Source: Primulina eburnea
Lineage: Eukaryota > Streptophyta > Magnoliopsida > Lamiales > Gesneriaceae
Assembly (NCBI RefSeq): GCF_022965805.1
Contig: NC_133102.1
Location: 7,076,885-7,140,884 of the forward strand
Direction of reading: 5' to 3'
Length of the DNA stretch: 64,000 nt
Position numbers and translations under genes: made by a program. Position 1 is the stretch's first letter, and each line of letters opens with the position of its first letter. This document shows positions 32,370 to 44,329 of the stretch, in pieces. A model generated the notes under the pieces. It saw nothing but the letters and a program-made list of their open reading frames with translations, ran no database searches and was not told the origin of the DNA.

Positions 32370-35300
32370 CGGTAAATTTGTGAAAAAACCAACTGTCAAA
32401 GTTTAAATTAAGATCAGTATCTAGTCATCTTTTTTTAAGAAATAGTACCCATTATCTTAGTTTTAGCTCCCTACAAACTTAAATTTACATTTTTGTCATT
32501 TTTTATTTAAATAAATATATTATTGTATTCACAAAAATTACATTTGTCTTCTCCATCTAAAATATAATTTTAAAAAATATTATTTCTAAATTATCATGGA
32601 ATAAGAGTAAATACTTATTTTGACATACAAAATATCTATTATGGTGTTTCAGATACTTGATTTCGCTCTTTGAATACTCCGAATATATAATAAAATACTA
32701 TATTTTCGATTTTTTCTCTCTATTATTTAAATAAATATATTATTTTATTCAAAAAAATTACATGTGTATTCTCCATCTAAAATATAATTTTAAAAATATT
32801 ATTTATAAATTATCATGAATAAGAGTAAATACTTATTTTGACATACAAAATACCTATTATGATGTTTCAGATACTTGATTTCACTCTTTAAATACTCCAA
32901 ATATATAAGAAAATACTATATTTTTTATTAATCACCACAGATCTAGTCATTGTTGGTCTTCTCATGAAAAATGCATTAGGATAACGTATTCATGTCATTT
33001 TATTTAAAAAATATAGCTCATCATTCATCATGAAATAAGATTAAGTATTTATTTTGACCTACAAAGTACCTATTTTGGAGTTCCAGATGCTTGATTTGGC
33101 TGTTTGAATACTCCAAATATGTTGGGTGCTATAATTGTCTTTGCTTAGTAGAGCGATCGAACCGTGTTGCTTGAGTTGTTGTGCGATTTAAAATATTTGA
33201 GTTGCACAATTACAACTAGCTATAGCTTTTGGTAAAGCGGTAAGAACTCGGTCCTACAATTGGTATCAGAGCCAAGGTCACGAGTTCGATTCTCATTGAT
33301 TGCAAGGAGTGCAATTATTGGGAGGGAGATTGTTGGGTGCAATAATTGTCTCTGCTTGGTAGAGCGGTCGAACCGTGGTGCTTGAGTTGTTGTGCGATTT
33401 AAAAGATTTGAGTTGCACCATTACCACTAGCTATAGCTTTTGGTAAAGCGGATAAGCGCTCGGTCCTACAAAATATGTAATAAAATACCGGATCTTCAAG
33501 CGATCGCCATAAATTGAGTATTCTTTAGTCTTTTCATGTCATCTAATTTTTTTAAAAAAATTTCTCACTCATCATAGAATTAGAAAAAGTACTTATTTTG
33601 GTCGATAAAATACTTATTTTGGGGTTCAAAATATTTGATTTGGCTATTTCAATACTTCAAATGTTTAAGAAAATACTTGAGTTTCAAGTACTATAAAGTG
33701 ACTTTTGAGTGTGTCATTTGTGAAGTTAAAATGTGATACCTAAATTGGTAGAAAGAGTATCTCATTAGAATAAAAAAATACTATGAATTTACTCCATAAA
33801 TGCTCATATCCAATTATTTTGATATGTCAAAATATATTTTGAAGTTAATATTGAGTGTCACTGATGATGAAATTCGTAAAGTAAAAATGTGATACCTAAA
33901 TATATACAAATAAGACATAATTTGAGTTCACAAATATTTTATTTTACCATTTAAATACTCAAATTCAAATATTTGAAGATGTCAAAATATATAGTTTGAA
34001 GTTAATATTGAGTGGTATTTGATGATGAGATTTGTGAATTAAAAATGTGATACCTAATTTAATAATAATAGTACCTAATTCGACTTCATGGATATTATCA
34101 AGTGATATTTGGTAATGGTACCAACAAAAGCTATTAGCTTCAAAATATATTCTTTTTACAATCGTGAAGTAAAAATATGATACGTTAAAATGTTATATAT
34201 TACTTATTTGATAATGACATCTGTGAATTATAATGTGATACCTAAAATGTGACATTAAAAATGTTTAATTTGACATCCTCAAATAATCATATATGAGTAT
34301 TTATGGAGTAAAATCAATTATTTGTAACTCGAATTAGGTTTTCTCTGTACCAATTTATGTATCGCATTTTGTACCTCACAAATGATAGCATAGGAAAAAT
34401 ATTAATTTCAAACTACATTTTTTGACATCATCAAATAATCAAATTTGAGTCTTTAAAAGGTAAAATCAAGTATTTGTGGATTTCAATTATTTATTATCTG
34501 TATTAATTTAGGACTCATATTTTTACTTCATGAATGTCATCATTAAAGACCACTCAATATTACCTTCAAAATATATTTTTGACATAAAAAAATAATTTAA
34601 TTTTAGTATTTATGGAATAAAATCAAGTATTAGTAGACTCGAGTCAGATATTATTTATACCAATTTAGGTATCATATTTTAACTTCACAAATAACACATC
34701 AAAAGTCACTCACTATTAATTGAAACTTTTTTATTTATGTCCCAAAATAATCAAAATTGAGTCTTAAAAGGGTAAAATCGAGTATATGTGGTATCATATT
34801 AGATACTATTTGTACCAACTTCAAACTATATATTTTGGCGTCCTCAAATAATAGAATTTGAGTATTTAAAGAGTAAAATCAAGTATCTGTGAACTCGAAT
34901 TATGTCTTATTTGTATTAATTTAATTAGGTATCATATTTTTACTTCACGAATTTCATCACCAGTGATACTCAATATTAATTTCAAACTATAATTCGACAT
35001 CTTCAAATAATCGGATATGAGTATTTAGGGAGTAAAATAATGTATTTTTAGACTCTAATGAGATACTCTTTCTACCAATTTAGGTATTACATTTTAAATT
35101 CACAAATGACACCCTCAAAAGTCACTTTATATTATTTAAAACTAAAGTATTTTCTTAGACATTTGAAGTATTCAAATAGCCAAATCAAATATTTGGAACC
35201 CCAAAATAGGTATTTTATCGGCCAAAATAATTATTTTTTTCTAATTCCATGATGAGTGAGAAATTGTGTGTGTTTTTTTTAAAAAAAACTAGATGACATG

Positions 35301-36145
35301 ATATTAACGCATTTCAATGAAAAGACCAACAATTACTCAATTTATGGCGATTGCTTAAAGATCCATTATTTTATTACATATTTGGAGTATTAAAACATCC
35401 AAATCAAGTATCTGAAACTCCAAAATAAGTACTTTGTAGGTCAAAATAAATATTTAATCTTATTTCATGATTAATGATGAACTATGTTTTTTTTTTTAAA
35501 TTAAATGACATGAATAAGTCATCCTAATGCATTTTTCATGAAAAGACCAACAATGACTGAATTTGTGGTGATTAGTCGAAAATATAGTATTTTCTTATAC
35601 ATTTGGAGTATTCAAAGAGCGAAATCAAGTATCTGAAACATCATAATAGGTATTTTGTATGTCAAAATAAGTATTTACTCTTATTCAATGATAATTTATA
35701 AATAATATTTTTTAAAATTATATTTTAGATGGAGAAGACATATGTAATTTTTGTGAATAAAATAATATATTTATTTAAATAATAGAGAGGAAAAATAAAA
35801 AATATAGTATTTTATTATACATTTGGAGTATTCAAAAAGCTAAATCAAGTATCTAAAACACCATAATAGATACTTTGTATGTCAAAATAAGTATTTATTC
35901 TTATTCCATGATAATTTAGAAATAATTTTTTTTAAATTATATTTTAGATAGAGAAGACAAATGTAATTTTTGTGAATAATATAGTATATTTATTTAAATA
36001 ATAGAGGACAAAAATGTAAATTTAAATTTGTAGGTAGCTAAAAATAAAATAATGGCATTGTCAGGTACTATTTCTTAAAAAAAGATGACTATGTACTGAA
36101 TCTTAATTTAAACTTTGACAGGGGGATTTTTTTCAAGTTTACCCT
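32370..36145. mobile_element. Palindromic long-TIR Mutator-like (MULE) element, 3.8 kb, no transposase
   Basis: A perfect 9 bp duplication TCATTCATT (32361-32369 and 36146-36154) flanks it. The left end CGGTAAATTTGTGAAAAAACC matches the complement of the right end AGGGTAAACTTGAAAAAAATCC. The similarity continues inward for well over 1.5 kb per arm. Orientation flips near 34,240. Both arms hold direct repeats: about 190 bp units near the ends and about 120-150 bp units inside. The right arm has more inner units. A 9 bp TSD and long terminal inverted repeats are typical of Mutator-like elements. No coding frame is present. Confidence 0.82.
33120..33470 (+). mobile_element. TRIM retrotransposon, 351 bp
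   Basis: Two short LTRs (33120-33258, 139 bp; 33331-33470, 140 bp) begin TGTTGGGTGC and end CGGTCCTACA. Between them is a primer-binding site TGGTATCAGAGCCAAGG (33261-33277) for initiator tRNA-Met, and a purine tract GGGAGGGAGA just before the second LTR. The TSD is AAATA (33115-33119, 33471-33475). It has no coding capacity. It lies in the left arm of the MULE palindrome; the right arm near 35375-35390 keeps the empty site with a single AAATA. Confidence 0.92.
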
Positions 36146-36515
36146 TCATTCATTATCTTGATTTGTGTGATTCCAACAACCAAAAGTTTATTAATTTTGC
36201 TTGGGAATTTCTAATAAGTTTCGTGGTTTTTTCGGGTTGAACTTTAATTTAAATATAAATAATTATACTTATTTTATTATATTCGTATCAATATATACTT
36301 ATTTTATTATATGTCTACTTTTTAAATGTTTTATAATTGAATAGATAGTTTATTAGTTAACAATTTTAACAATTTTATATGATATTTATTAAGTATAATA
36401 TAATTTAATCAATAAAATAATCTTGAAAATTAAAATGTATATCTAGTTGAATTTAATAAAAAAATATTTGGACTTGAAAGCAATTTAAATTATGGTTAAA
36501 ATTGATTTTTCAGGT

Positions 36516-36610
36516 AGATCATATACCATTTAAGTCATTTACAATAGTTAATGTACCAATTTTTCAATAAACCAATAATTCGTGTGCCAAAATGCTTTTT
36601 AATATTTAGA
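36516..36610 (-). repeat. Inverted relic of the PMEI-gene 3' flank
   Basis: Read on minus, this segment matches the 3' flank of the PMEI copies (29310-29400): words such as CATGAACTATTGGTT, TGTAAATGACTTAA and GGTACATGATC recur with changes. No coding part accompanies it. Confidence 0.55.
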
Positions 36611-37190
36611 TAATTGACTATAAAAAGATTTATTTGTAAATTTTTTAGAAATGATTAGGTGAATCCATTATTTTAACAACTAATTTTATTACTTCCAATA
36701 TGTGACGATCATGGAATTATGATGAGCTAAATTCACGCAAAAAAGGAAATATAGAGAAAGTTATCTTGAGATAATATCTTGTACTATATATTAAAGTTGA
36801 GATCTTCGATCGGGTCGCTGTCTATGATAATCCGACATGGTACTAAGGTCTTGTGAAACATTGTTGACAAGCGGAGATCAATTTGAATCGAGGTAGTTTT
36901 TTAGTCTTCCCGACCTCCAAATGCTCTGGGGCCACATGTCCAAACTGTCAAGAAATTTGCCTTTTATACTCCTTCCTCTGCATCAGGAGGGGTATTTCGT
37001 GTTGGGAAGAAGAAGTTCTAGTGTGAACATTGCGGGAAGAATAACTTGTCTGATAAATACCGAAAAGCCACATGAGCTTGTTTAAGGTATTGAGAGAGTG
37101 GCCAGATGAAGAAGGATTGTCAGACTAGAGAAGAGTTTGTGTCTGGTTCTGGTTTGCAAGCTTTCGTTCAGTAGAGGGTTCAGTAGAGGA

Positions 37191-40100
37191 TGATTGGATC
37201 GGTTTGGGATAAAATCGTTAAACTACAATAGCTCGGTTCTTGAAATATTGAACATCGATTAATTAAATCGAGTTTGTTTTGCAAACCAAGCAGAAGACAC
37301 TCAAAATAATCCTTCCTAGAAACCGATTAAATATTTTGTAAAGCTATTAAAATATATGCAAGTTGAATGAGTAAAAATATTTTGGTTGAAGCATTTTATC
37401 AACACTTGGTATGCAATATTTTGAAATTTGAAAAACGCATAAAATGCTTCAACAATGCATCTTTAAAATAATGAAAATGATAAGTAAATGCAATAAATAA
37501 ATAGACACGAATTTGTTTATGAATATTCGGAGATTAACAACTTCTACGTCACCCTTTATTCCCCTTGTAAAAGATCCACTAGAAGACTTTGATTTATACA
37601 ACACCTTGTACAAACTCATTTCAACTCTCATGTATATGTGTAAGTAATTGTGTGTGAGGAATTTATTATTTACATTGTACATCTCAAATGTATCCTCACA
37701 TAAGGTCTTGTACTCTCAACTAGCAGATTTCTTCATGCTAACTGCACATGCTTTGAATCCCCTTCAAAAGCTCTTGTTTGATCTTCAAGATGTTGTATTT
37801 ATAGAAACCAACAATGATATATATGTTAGATACAAGAATATGACCATTTGAAAAAATTTTGTACTGTTTCTTAAATTGAAAAGGTCAATTTTGCCTTGCT
37901 AGACATTTTTCCGAGCCTAAACTAGTCAATTGAACAGCAGCTCAACTTGTTCAGCAACTCAACTGGTGTGTTGAAATCAACTTGTTTGTGCAAAATCAGT
38001 AGCTTCGTCGTCATTTATCAGCATCTTAAGCTTTGATTCCGAAATATCCTTTCCTTTTTAACTTTAAAATACTACTAATTTTTTTTAAAAAAAAAACATG
38101 TAACTCGAACCCTCATAAAAATATAAACCTAACATTTAAAAATCTTTAACTGCAAAACGCACTTCAATTTAAAATAATCCAACAACTAAACTTCAAAACA
38201 AAACGTAAAATCTTTAAATAAATAATCCTCAAAATCTTTACTTCAAAACTTTAAATATTACACTAATGCAGAAAATAAAGTCTCTCGGGAGTGTGCTGCC
38301 AGACTCGATCCACTCAAGCGTCAGCGCGTCCCTCAAAATCATCCTCGCCTACAACCATCCAAATCTGGTGAGTCAATATATAGACACATGCATTTAAAAT
38401 CATACTTTTATTTAAAATAAGCTCGCATAAACTTTTAAGCGTAAATAAATCATTTTGAGTGAAGTTTGATACTTGAAAAGGACTAGTTGTAATCATACTA
38501 TCATGTGGTCGACTGATCAGTCTTAGCTACACCAAGTACCTGAGGACGGGGCGTTAGCAACTCTTGTCACTGGACTACGGCCAAATATAGAAATACGATC
38601 ACCAGGCTCCTTCTGGGCCTTCTCCCGTAAACTGGATTCCTCTGGGGCCATTTTCTGCACGATATCCTCAATCATATCCTTTTGTGTCACAGTCACTTCA
38701 CATCCTTCAAAATATTTTTTCTTTCCTTTTATTTATAAAAATATCGTATCCTTCACAAATGGTAAAATAGCATTTTTCGGGGAAAAATTGTACAGGCCTT
38801 TGCATATATCATAAAAATATCATATTTTCATCATAAAAATTTTAAAATATCATTTAGCATGTATTATGATTTTTCGGGACACTGCCAAACCTTTCAGACT
38901 ACCCGGGACGTAAAATGATCATTTGAATTTTTCTTACTTTTCTTGACTCGAGCCTATCCAATAGCATTATATAAGCTTAAATTTGACTTCTAATATTTTT
39001 CTTAGACATAAACCCGAGCTTCTCGATTTAATTGACTTAAAAGCTAAATCGAAACACGTTTGAACCCGAATTACTTCATAACTTAACATTTTTCTCCCAA
39101 ATTTGACACAAACTTTTCATCCCTAAACTACCCCCGTGAACCATTACTCGACCCCCATAGACCCATGTTTCAACCCTTGCACCTAGCCTAAATCATCGGT
39201 CGAGCCCTTCCTCCTTTACAAGTCACGGTCCTACACTAACCCGAGCCCCTGTGAACCACCTTGGACCACGGCTGCACCAAAAACCGTCCCAACCCCGAGT
39301 CATCCTCCCTAGACCCTTCTGGACTAGTAGCCAACTAAAACCAGCCGTGCGCCCAACCCCAAATTGTGCGCCCTTTTTTATCACCTAGGACTCGTGCACC
39401 ACCTATCATCACCGAGCCACGAGTCCAGCTTTTCATGGACTCCTCCTAACCTTTAAAGCAAGCCACACACAGGGTTAGGACCATGGCTGGCCAAGCCCTA
39501 GTGCAGCATCCCTAACCGTAGCCTTTCCTCCCACGAAACCCTTAAAAACCCTAGCCACTTTGAACCCTTCCATGCACAGCCCCTCTAGCCTCTGTCCAGC
39601 CATAGTCTCCAACTTAAACAGCCCTTTTTCCAGACCTTAAATGTTCCTAATGGCAGCGTGTCCCTTAGAAATCGTAGCGAGACTCAACCAGCGTAAAAAC
39701 GTCAAAAACATTGAAAAATATTCATCCAATCGTCAAATAATTTTTATGCATCGAAACATAAAACACACATATATAATATGATTTGAATGGTGCAAAAGAA
39801 AAGTTTAAAAACATGACTTTGCATTTAAAACCCTCGAAATACGAATACCAAAGCGGTGGAAATTCGGTACGAACGGAGGACGAATTCTACCTTTTTTCTA
39901 CCCTTTTTCTCGTCAAAACCCCAACGAAAACCTACCTGGGAATCTACCTTAGGCTGCAAAGAAGTCATGTGTTCGTTGTTGGAAAGAAGAAAAACGAAGG
40001 AGGAAAAATCGAAGAAGCTAACGAGAAGGACAAGCCTTGCGGTCCCTCCCTGTCCGTAAATGTGTGTGGGCGTTTTGTAGGTGTTTAGGTGTGTGAGTGT

Positions 40101-41080
40101 TTAGGTTTTAAAAAAGATATAAAGAAAATGCTTTTTTCTTTAAAAACGTAATGGGCTAGATAAATTAGGTAGAAAAAATAATAATTAGTGAGCTTAATTG
40201 CTACTAGTTTTTAATTAATAAATTCGATCCATTAAAATCAATAAAATCATTAAGCCTCAAATTAAAAGATTTAAAAATATATATTTCCAAAAATCCCTTA
40301 CAAATTACATAAAATTCTTTGCGCTCACTAAATAATTTAAATTAGACCTTAACAATGCTTCTTAAATTATTTAAAATAAATATTTTCTTAACTAAAAATA
40401 AAATTTTAGCTTTTAAATCTTTAACACCTTAATCGTCTCCGGTCCTCCGTCCCGGCCAACCACCGATGTTCGTCTGAAAATCTTTAAATTACAAAATCAA
40501 ACAAAATTACACAATTAATCATTTTGTCACTCAAAATATATTATTCATGCATACAAAATCATTTAATTAAAATATTTTAGTAATTTAATAATTTTCATGC
40601 GTACGGTCTACGTGGCCTAATTTTCGGGCATCATAGATTCATACTTTTACTTCTGAAGATGATTTGTATATCATCGTCTTATCTTTCCAGCACATATTGA
40701 ATTGCTTAATTCCAATAATCGTGCTGATATTGCCAAAATACCGCAACTGCTCATACCCTACTGATTGTTGTTTTCGTGCAATCAGTTTGGTCATTCAGCG
40801 ATCAATTTGACCTATATAGCATCTGATTTTGCCCAACTGACGTGAAATACGACTTGTTACATATTATTTTCTGATCACTCAAGTTGGCATATTGTCAATT
40901 GAATCATCCAGCTGAGAGATACCATCAAAACATTGAAGCTCGCCAAAATTCAGTTTGGCTAAATTCAGTTTCAGTTTCCTTCTTGTGTTACTACTTCACA
41001 CTTAGGTAAACATGTTAGAAACACAATAACAAGTTTTGTTAACATCAAAATCATAATTGTGAACATGAAATGTTCCATCA
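37191..41080. mobile_element. Solo LTR of a copia-like element, itself split by a second solo LTR
   Basis: It begins TGATTGGATCGG and ends GTTCCATCA. The flanks are GAGGA (37186-37190) and GAAGA (41081-41085), a 5 bp TSD with one mismatch. Without the inner element it is about 1.3 kb. The wording (CACTAGAAGACTTTGATT, ACAACACCTTGTACAA) recalls large copia (SIRE-like) LTRs. The family is inference. Confidence 0.55.
38040..40635 (-). mobile_element. Solo LTR, gypsy (Tekay/Del-like), 2.6 kb
   Basis: A perfect TSD GATTC (38035-38039 and 40636-40640) flanks it. Read on minus it starts TATGATGCCCGAAAATTAGG, the style of Tekay/Del LTRs, with the canonical TG and CA ends apparently mutated. The ORF at 39783-40088 is inside this LTR and has no protein motif. 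Confidence 0.65.
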
Positions 41081-41470
41081 GAAGACTCATGAACTATCGA
41101 TTGGGGGATCTAATCTTCGATTTCATGCCCAAGGTAGGTGTTTGCGCACAATCAGGAACAAGTTGAGGCTGAGAATGAACGGTTTATCACATGTACATTT
41201 CTTTTATGTGGTATACCTGCATATGTTCTAATTGATACTGGCGCATCGCATTCTTTTATATATGCATGATTCGTTAAGCGTCACCAGTTACCTTATGTAG
41301 CCTTAGACGTCCTATTATCGGTTTCTACCCTGATGGGTCACGTTTTTGTTGTGAAACGTCTAGTGCCAGGATGTTCATTAGAGTTTGAAGGAAACTTCTT
41401 ATTAGCTAATAATATTAATTTTGAGATTCAAGTATTATCGGTTAAGAGTATGTGACAAGAATATTTCTAA

Positions 41471-42391
41471 GACCGTGTTTCACATTAAATTTGGACATTA
41501 CATACAAAAAACGTCCAGTTGAGCGTCTTTATAAAAAAGTCGTACTTTGCGCGGTTTTTGTTAACCGTCGATTAATATGTGTTGATTAAATACGTCGAAT
41601 TGTTTGGTTTATTTAAACCTGTATTAGGCTAGATTTACGTGCCCGTTTATCTATACACCTTTACCAAATACCGTCGCCACCCAATAGGTGGTTTCGTACC
41701 TGCTCATTGATAACGGTTTAAAAGTCTTCAAGCATAAGAAAAAAGGAGAGAAAACGGGTTATATATCTTACTTAAAACAACGAAACAACTTTATTGGCAA
41801 TCAATGTTAAACGTAGAATTGCTCAGTTTAACTAGACTGAATAGGGTTTATTAAACTTTGGCAAGAAAACAATATACTATAATGATGCTGGTAACTATTG
41901 ACAGTATATACCTTCACTCACATTTGCGAGCGATAAACACGTCTTCTCTCGTGGACATTTTTTGTTCCTACTTAGGTACGTGTTTTTGTAATTCAATTCT
42001 TAGTTTTTGTATCGTGTATATATAATTAACATATAATATACTGTACAGTATATTCCATTTCTTGAAAACTTGTTATAAATCCCGGGAGGATGTTAAGACG
42101 ACATCCCACACTCCCGGTAAGGGATACAACAAGTATAAAAGCCTACAAGTTTTTTAAACAAGATATCTTATCATGACACGTCGTTATAATAATGTGATAT
42201 GATATACATATTTATTTAAACATTACTAATATTATATACATGATTTTATTTGAAAGTTAAATACATCTTATTTATTATTTCGTACGAAATAATGGTCTCA
42301 CAAATCAGACCACTAAATGCCTCAAAGTATAAATGTGCATAAATACTAATATAAATTCATCCACATCCCAAAAACATATTTTGAGTATATG
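41471..42391. other. Unassigned AT-rich DNA with a 20 bp perfect palindrome
   Basis: No gene or transposon end was recognised. AATATACTGTACAGTATATT at 42035-42054 is a perfect 20 bp palindrome. Confidence 0.5.
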
Positions 42392-42508
42392 GTTCATAAT
42401 CACGTGAATTATGAACTCAAATCAATATTTTATATAAAGAATATGGAATAGTCTAAAATATTCAAATGTTCCACAACAAAATCAACCTATTCTATTCACC
42501 ACCGACTA
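42392..42508 (+). repeat. Relic of a third PMEI promoter copy, preceded by a G-box palindrome
   Basis: 42451-42508 (AAAATATTCAAATGTTCCAC, ATCAACCTATTCTATTCACC) matches the promoter segment upstream of both PMEI duplicates (28505-28555, 30715-30765). No coding region follows. Just upstream, 42392-42416 is a near-perfect palindrome GTTCATAAT-CACGTG-AATTATGAAC centred on a G-box. Confidence 0.6.
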
Positions 42509-42945
42509 AATCAATTCAAATATAAAATGAACAATATTTATTATTGTTATTGTAGCTTTATCTTAATATTAATTAATAAAACCATCGATCTTTTAAATCA
42601 AGTGATTAAAGTAATGGTTTTATAAAGTATTGTAAAAATTCTATAAATTAATACTCGATAAATTAATAGCCTCTCTAAAATAATTTTTTTCTCGGTCCCG
42701 ACTTGGGCCAATGTACTAAAATAATATCATTGATAAATTAGTAAGATAATAATTTTCGGAAGACCATTATATAAACATATGAACCTATCATTATCGTAAG
42801 TTAATAATTATCCAAAATTACATATATAACAACTACGATTTAGTAAAATAAGAATTATTTATCTGCTTCTTGAAATTTAAATCTAGTAAGATTTCATTTC
42901 TAACTTTTCACATTGCATTCCAAAGGTACTCGTACTCACGTTATA

Positions 42946-43331
42946 TTAGTGCTGTAAATGAATCGAGTTGGTTCATGAACTTTTTGATCTGGCTCGATAA
43001 ATATTTTATTCGCATTTGAACTTGATCCGAACTCGAAAATATTCCAACTTTTTTTGGAACCGAACTCGAGCTAAAATTATTTTGTTCAATAATTGCGAAC
43101 TGCTCGTGAGCCTTAATATTATTTTATTATTATATAAGTATATATTAAATATATATACATTTCTAACAGCTTGATAATAAATTTGAATATTTCGAGCCGA
43201 ACTTGAACTTTCTTGGTCAAACTCGAGCAAAAGATTTAAAAAATTTCGAGTTTCGAATCGACTCGATTATACTAAGTTCAAGCCTTAAATTTTTACTAAT
43301 ATTCGCATCGATTTGATTTATTTACACCCTT
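42946..43331. mobile_element. hAT-like MITE, 386 bp
   Basis: A perfect 8 bp TSD ACGTTATA (42938-42945, 43332-43339) flanks it. The ends are TTAGTGCTGTAAATGAATCG and the complement AAGGGTGTAAATAAATCAA. The interior is rich in CGAACTCGA-like words. Confidence 0.72.
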
Positions 43332-43581
43332 ACGTTATACTATTAATGTTGTTTGATTAATCAATACTAGTGCACTAACACACGCGTTGCGTGCTTGTAC
43401 AGTGTTTTTTATAATTTATTTGGTTTATATTTAAATTAAGATCAAAATATAATTATAAAAAATAGTGAGAGAATACACTGTCATTTTTATATATGAATTA
43501 AAAAACAAATAGAAAATAGAAAGGAAAAAAAGACTCAAAGAGGAATAGAACATGAATAAGGAATACTTTGTAGAGAAGATT

Positions 43582-44329
43582 GGCAAAAACTTGTGTGAGA
43601 CGGTATCACATGTCGTATTTTGTGAGACAGATCTCTTATTTGGATTATCCATTAAAAGTATTACTTTTTATGCTAAGAGTATTACTTTTTATCAAGGTTG
43701 TAAAAAGCGTGAAGCGCCCCGAAGCGCGGATTTCGAGCTCCAACCTTTTCAAGCTTAAGTGAGATTAGCACAGGTTTAAGCGTGAAAAAACGTTTTTATC
43801 TTTAATGTAATTTTAATTATCTCAAACTAATAAATAGATAAAATAATACATAAATATGATAAATTTATGATTGATACATTAATTCTCATATTTATAAAAT
43901 CATAAAAATCTCGAAATTACAATCTTTATTTGTTTTTGCAATTAGATCACATTAAAAAATGCTAAATATTTGTCAAATCATTATCAGACATGCTTAAACA
44001 TAATTAAAATTAAAAATAAACATATAAATTATAAACCTAATTTATTATTTTAAAATAAAAAGACATGCCTTCAAAATTAAAAAAAATTAAAAATAAATAT
44101 ATGCGATTAATTGTGCTTAAGCACATTTAATTAAACACCTTAATTACTCTTAATTCGGTCAAACTACAGTCTAACCGCTTTTTTCCGCTTTTCTACGAAG
44201 TTGGGCGTTTTTGTCGAGCTTCAAGCTTTAGCGAGCTTTTTAGAACACTGTTTTTTATTGTAAATATCGATATGATTGACATGTCTCACAGATAAAGATT
44301 CGTGGGACCGTCTCACAAGAGACCTACTC
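43582..44329 (-). mobile_element. GAGACCGTCTCAC-family MITE, copy 3, interrupted by a hAT insertion
   Basis: The left part (43582-43692) and right part (44259-44329) together make one reverse-oriented copy of the roughly 180 bp MITE, with the usual GTGAGACGG and CAAATAAGAG core words on the complement. The break is filled by the element at 43693-44250. Confidence 0.75.
43693..44250. mobile_element. hAT-like MITE, 558 bp, nested in copy 3
   Basis: The TSD is CTTTTTAT (43685-43692) against TTTTTTAT (44251-44258), 8 bp with one mismatch. The left end CAAGGTTGTAAAAAGCGTGA resembles the complement of the right end CAGTGTTCTAAAAAGCTCG. It has no coding potential. Confidence 0.75.

Larger units (their letters stand above)
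36860..41470 (+). mobile_element. Ty3/gypsy retrotransposon fragment (gag zinc knuckle and protease), interrupted
   Basis: The left piece (about 36860-37190) encodes a decayed gag tail with knuckle words CEHCGKNNLS and SGQMKKDCQ, containing stops. The right piece (41081-41470) encodes an aspartic protease with LIDTGASHSFI followed by LVPGCSLEFEG, also with stops. The two pieces are consecutive parts of one gag-pol, separated by the solo LTR nest between 37191 and 41080. Confidence 0.7.

Noticed and set aside
33331..33420. tRNA-like words (GGTAGAGCGGTCGAACC, GAGTTCGATTC) suggesting a tRNA gene
   Set aside because: They belong to the TRIM's LTR and its primer-binding neighbourhood. No cloverleaf with acceptor stem can be drawn by eye.
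39783..40088. 101-codon plus-strand ORF
   Set aside because: Entirely inside the 38040-40635 solo LTR; no motif.
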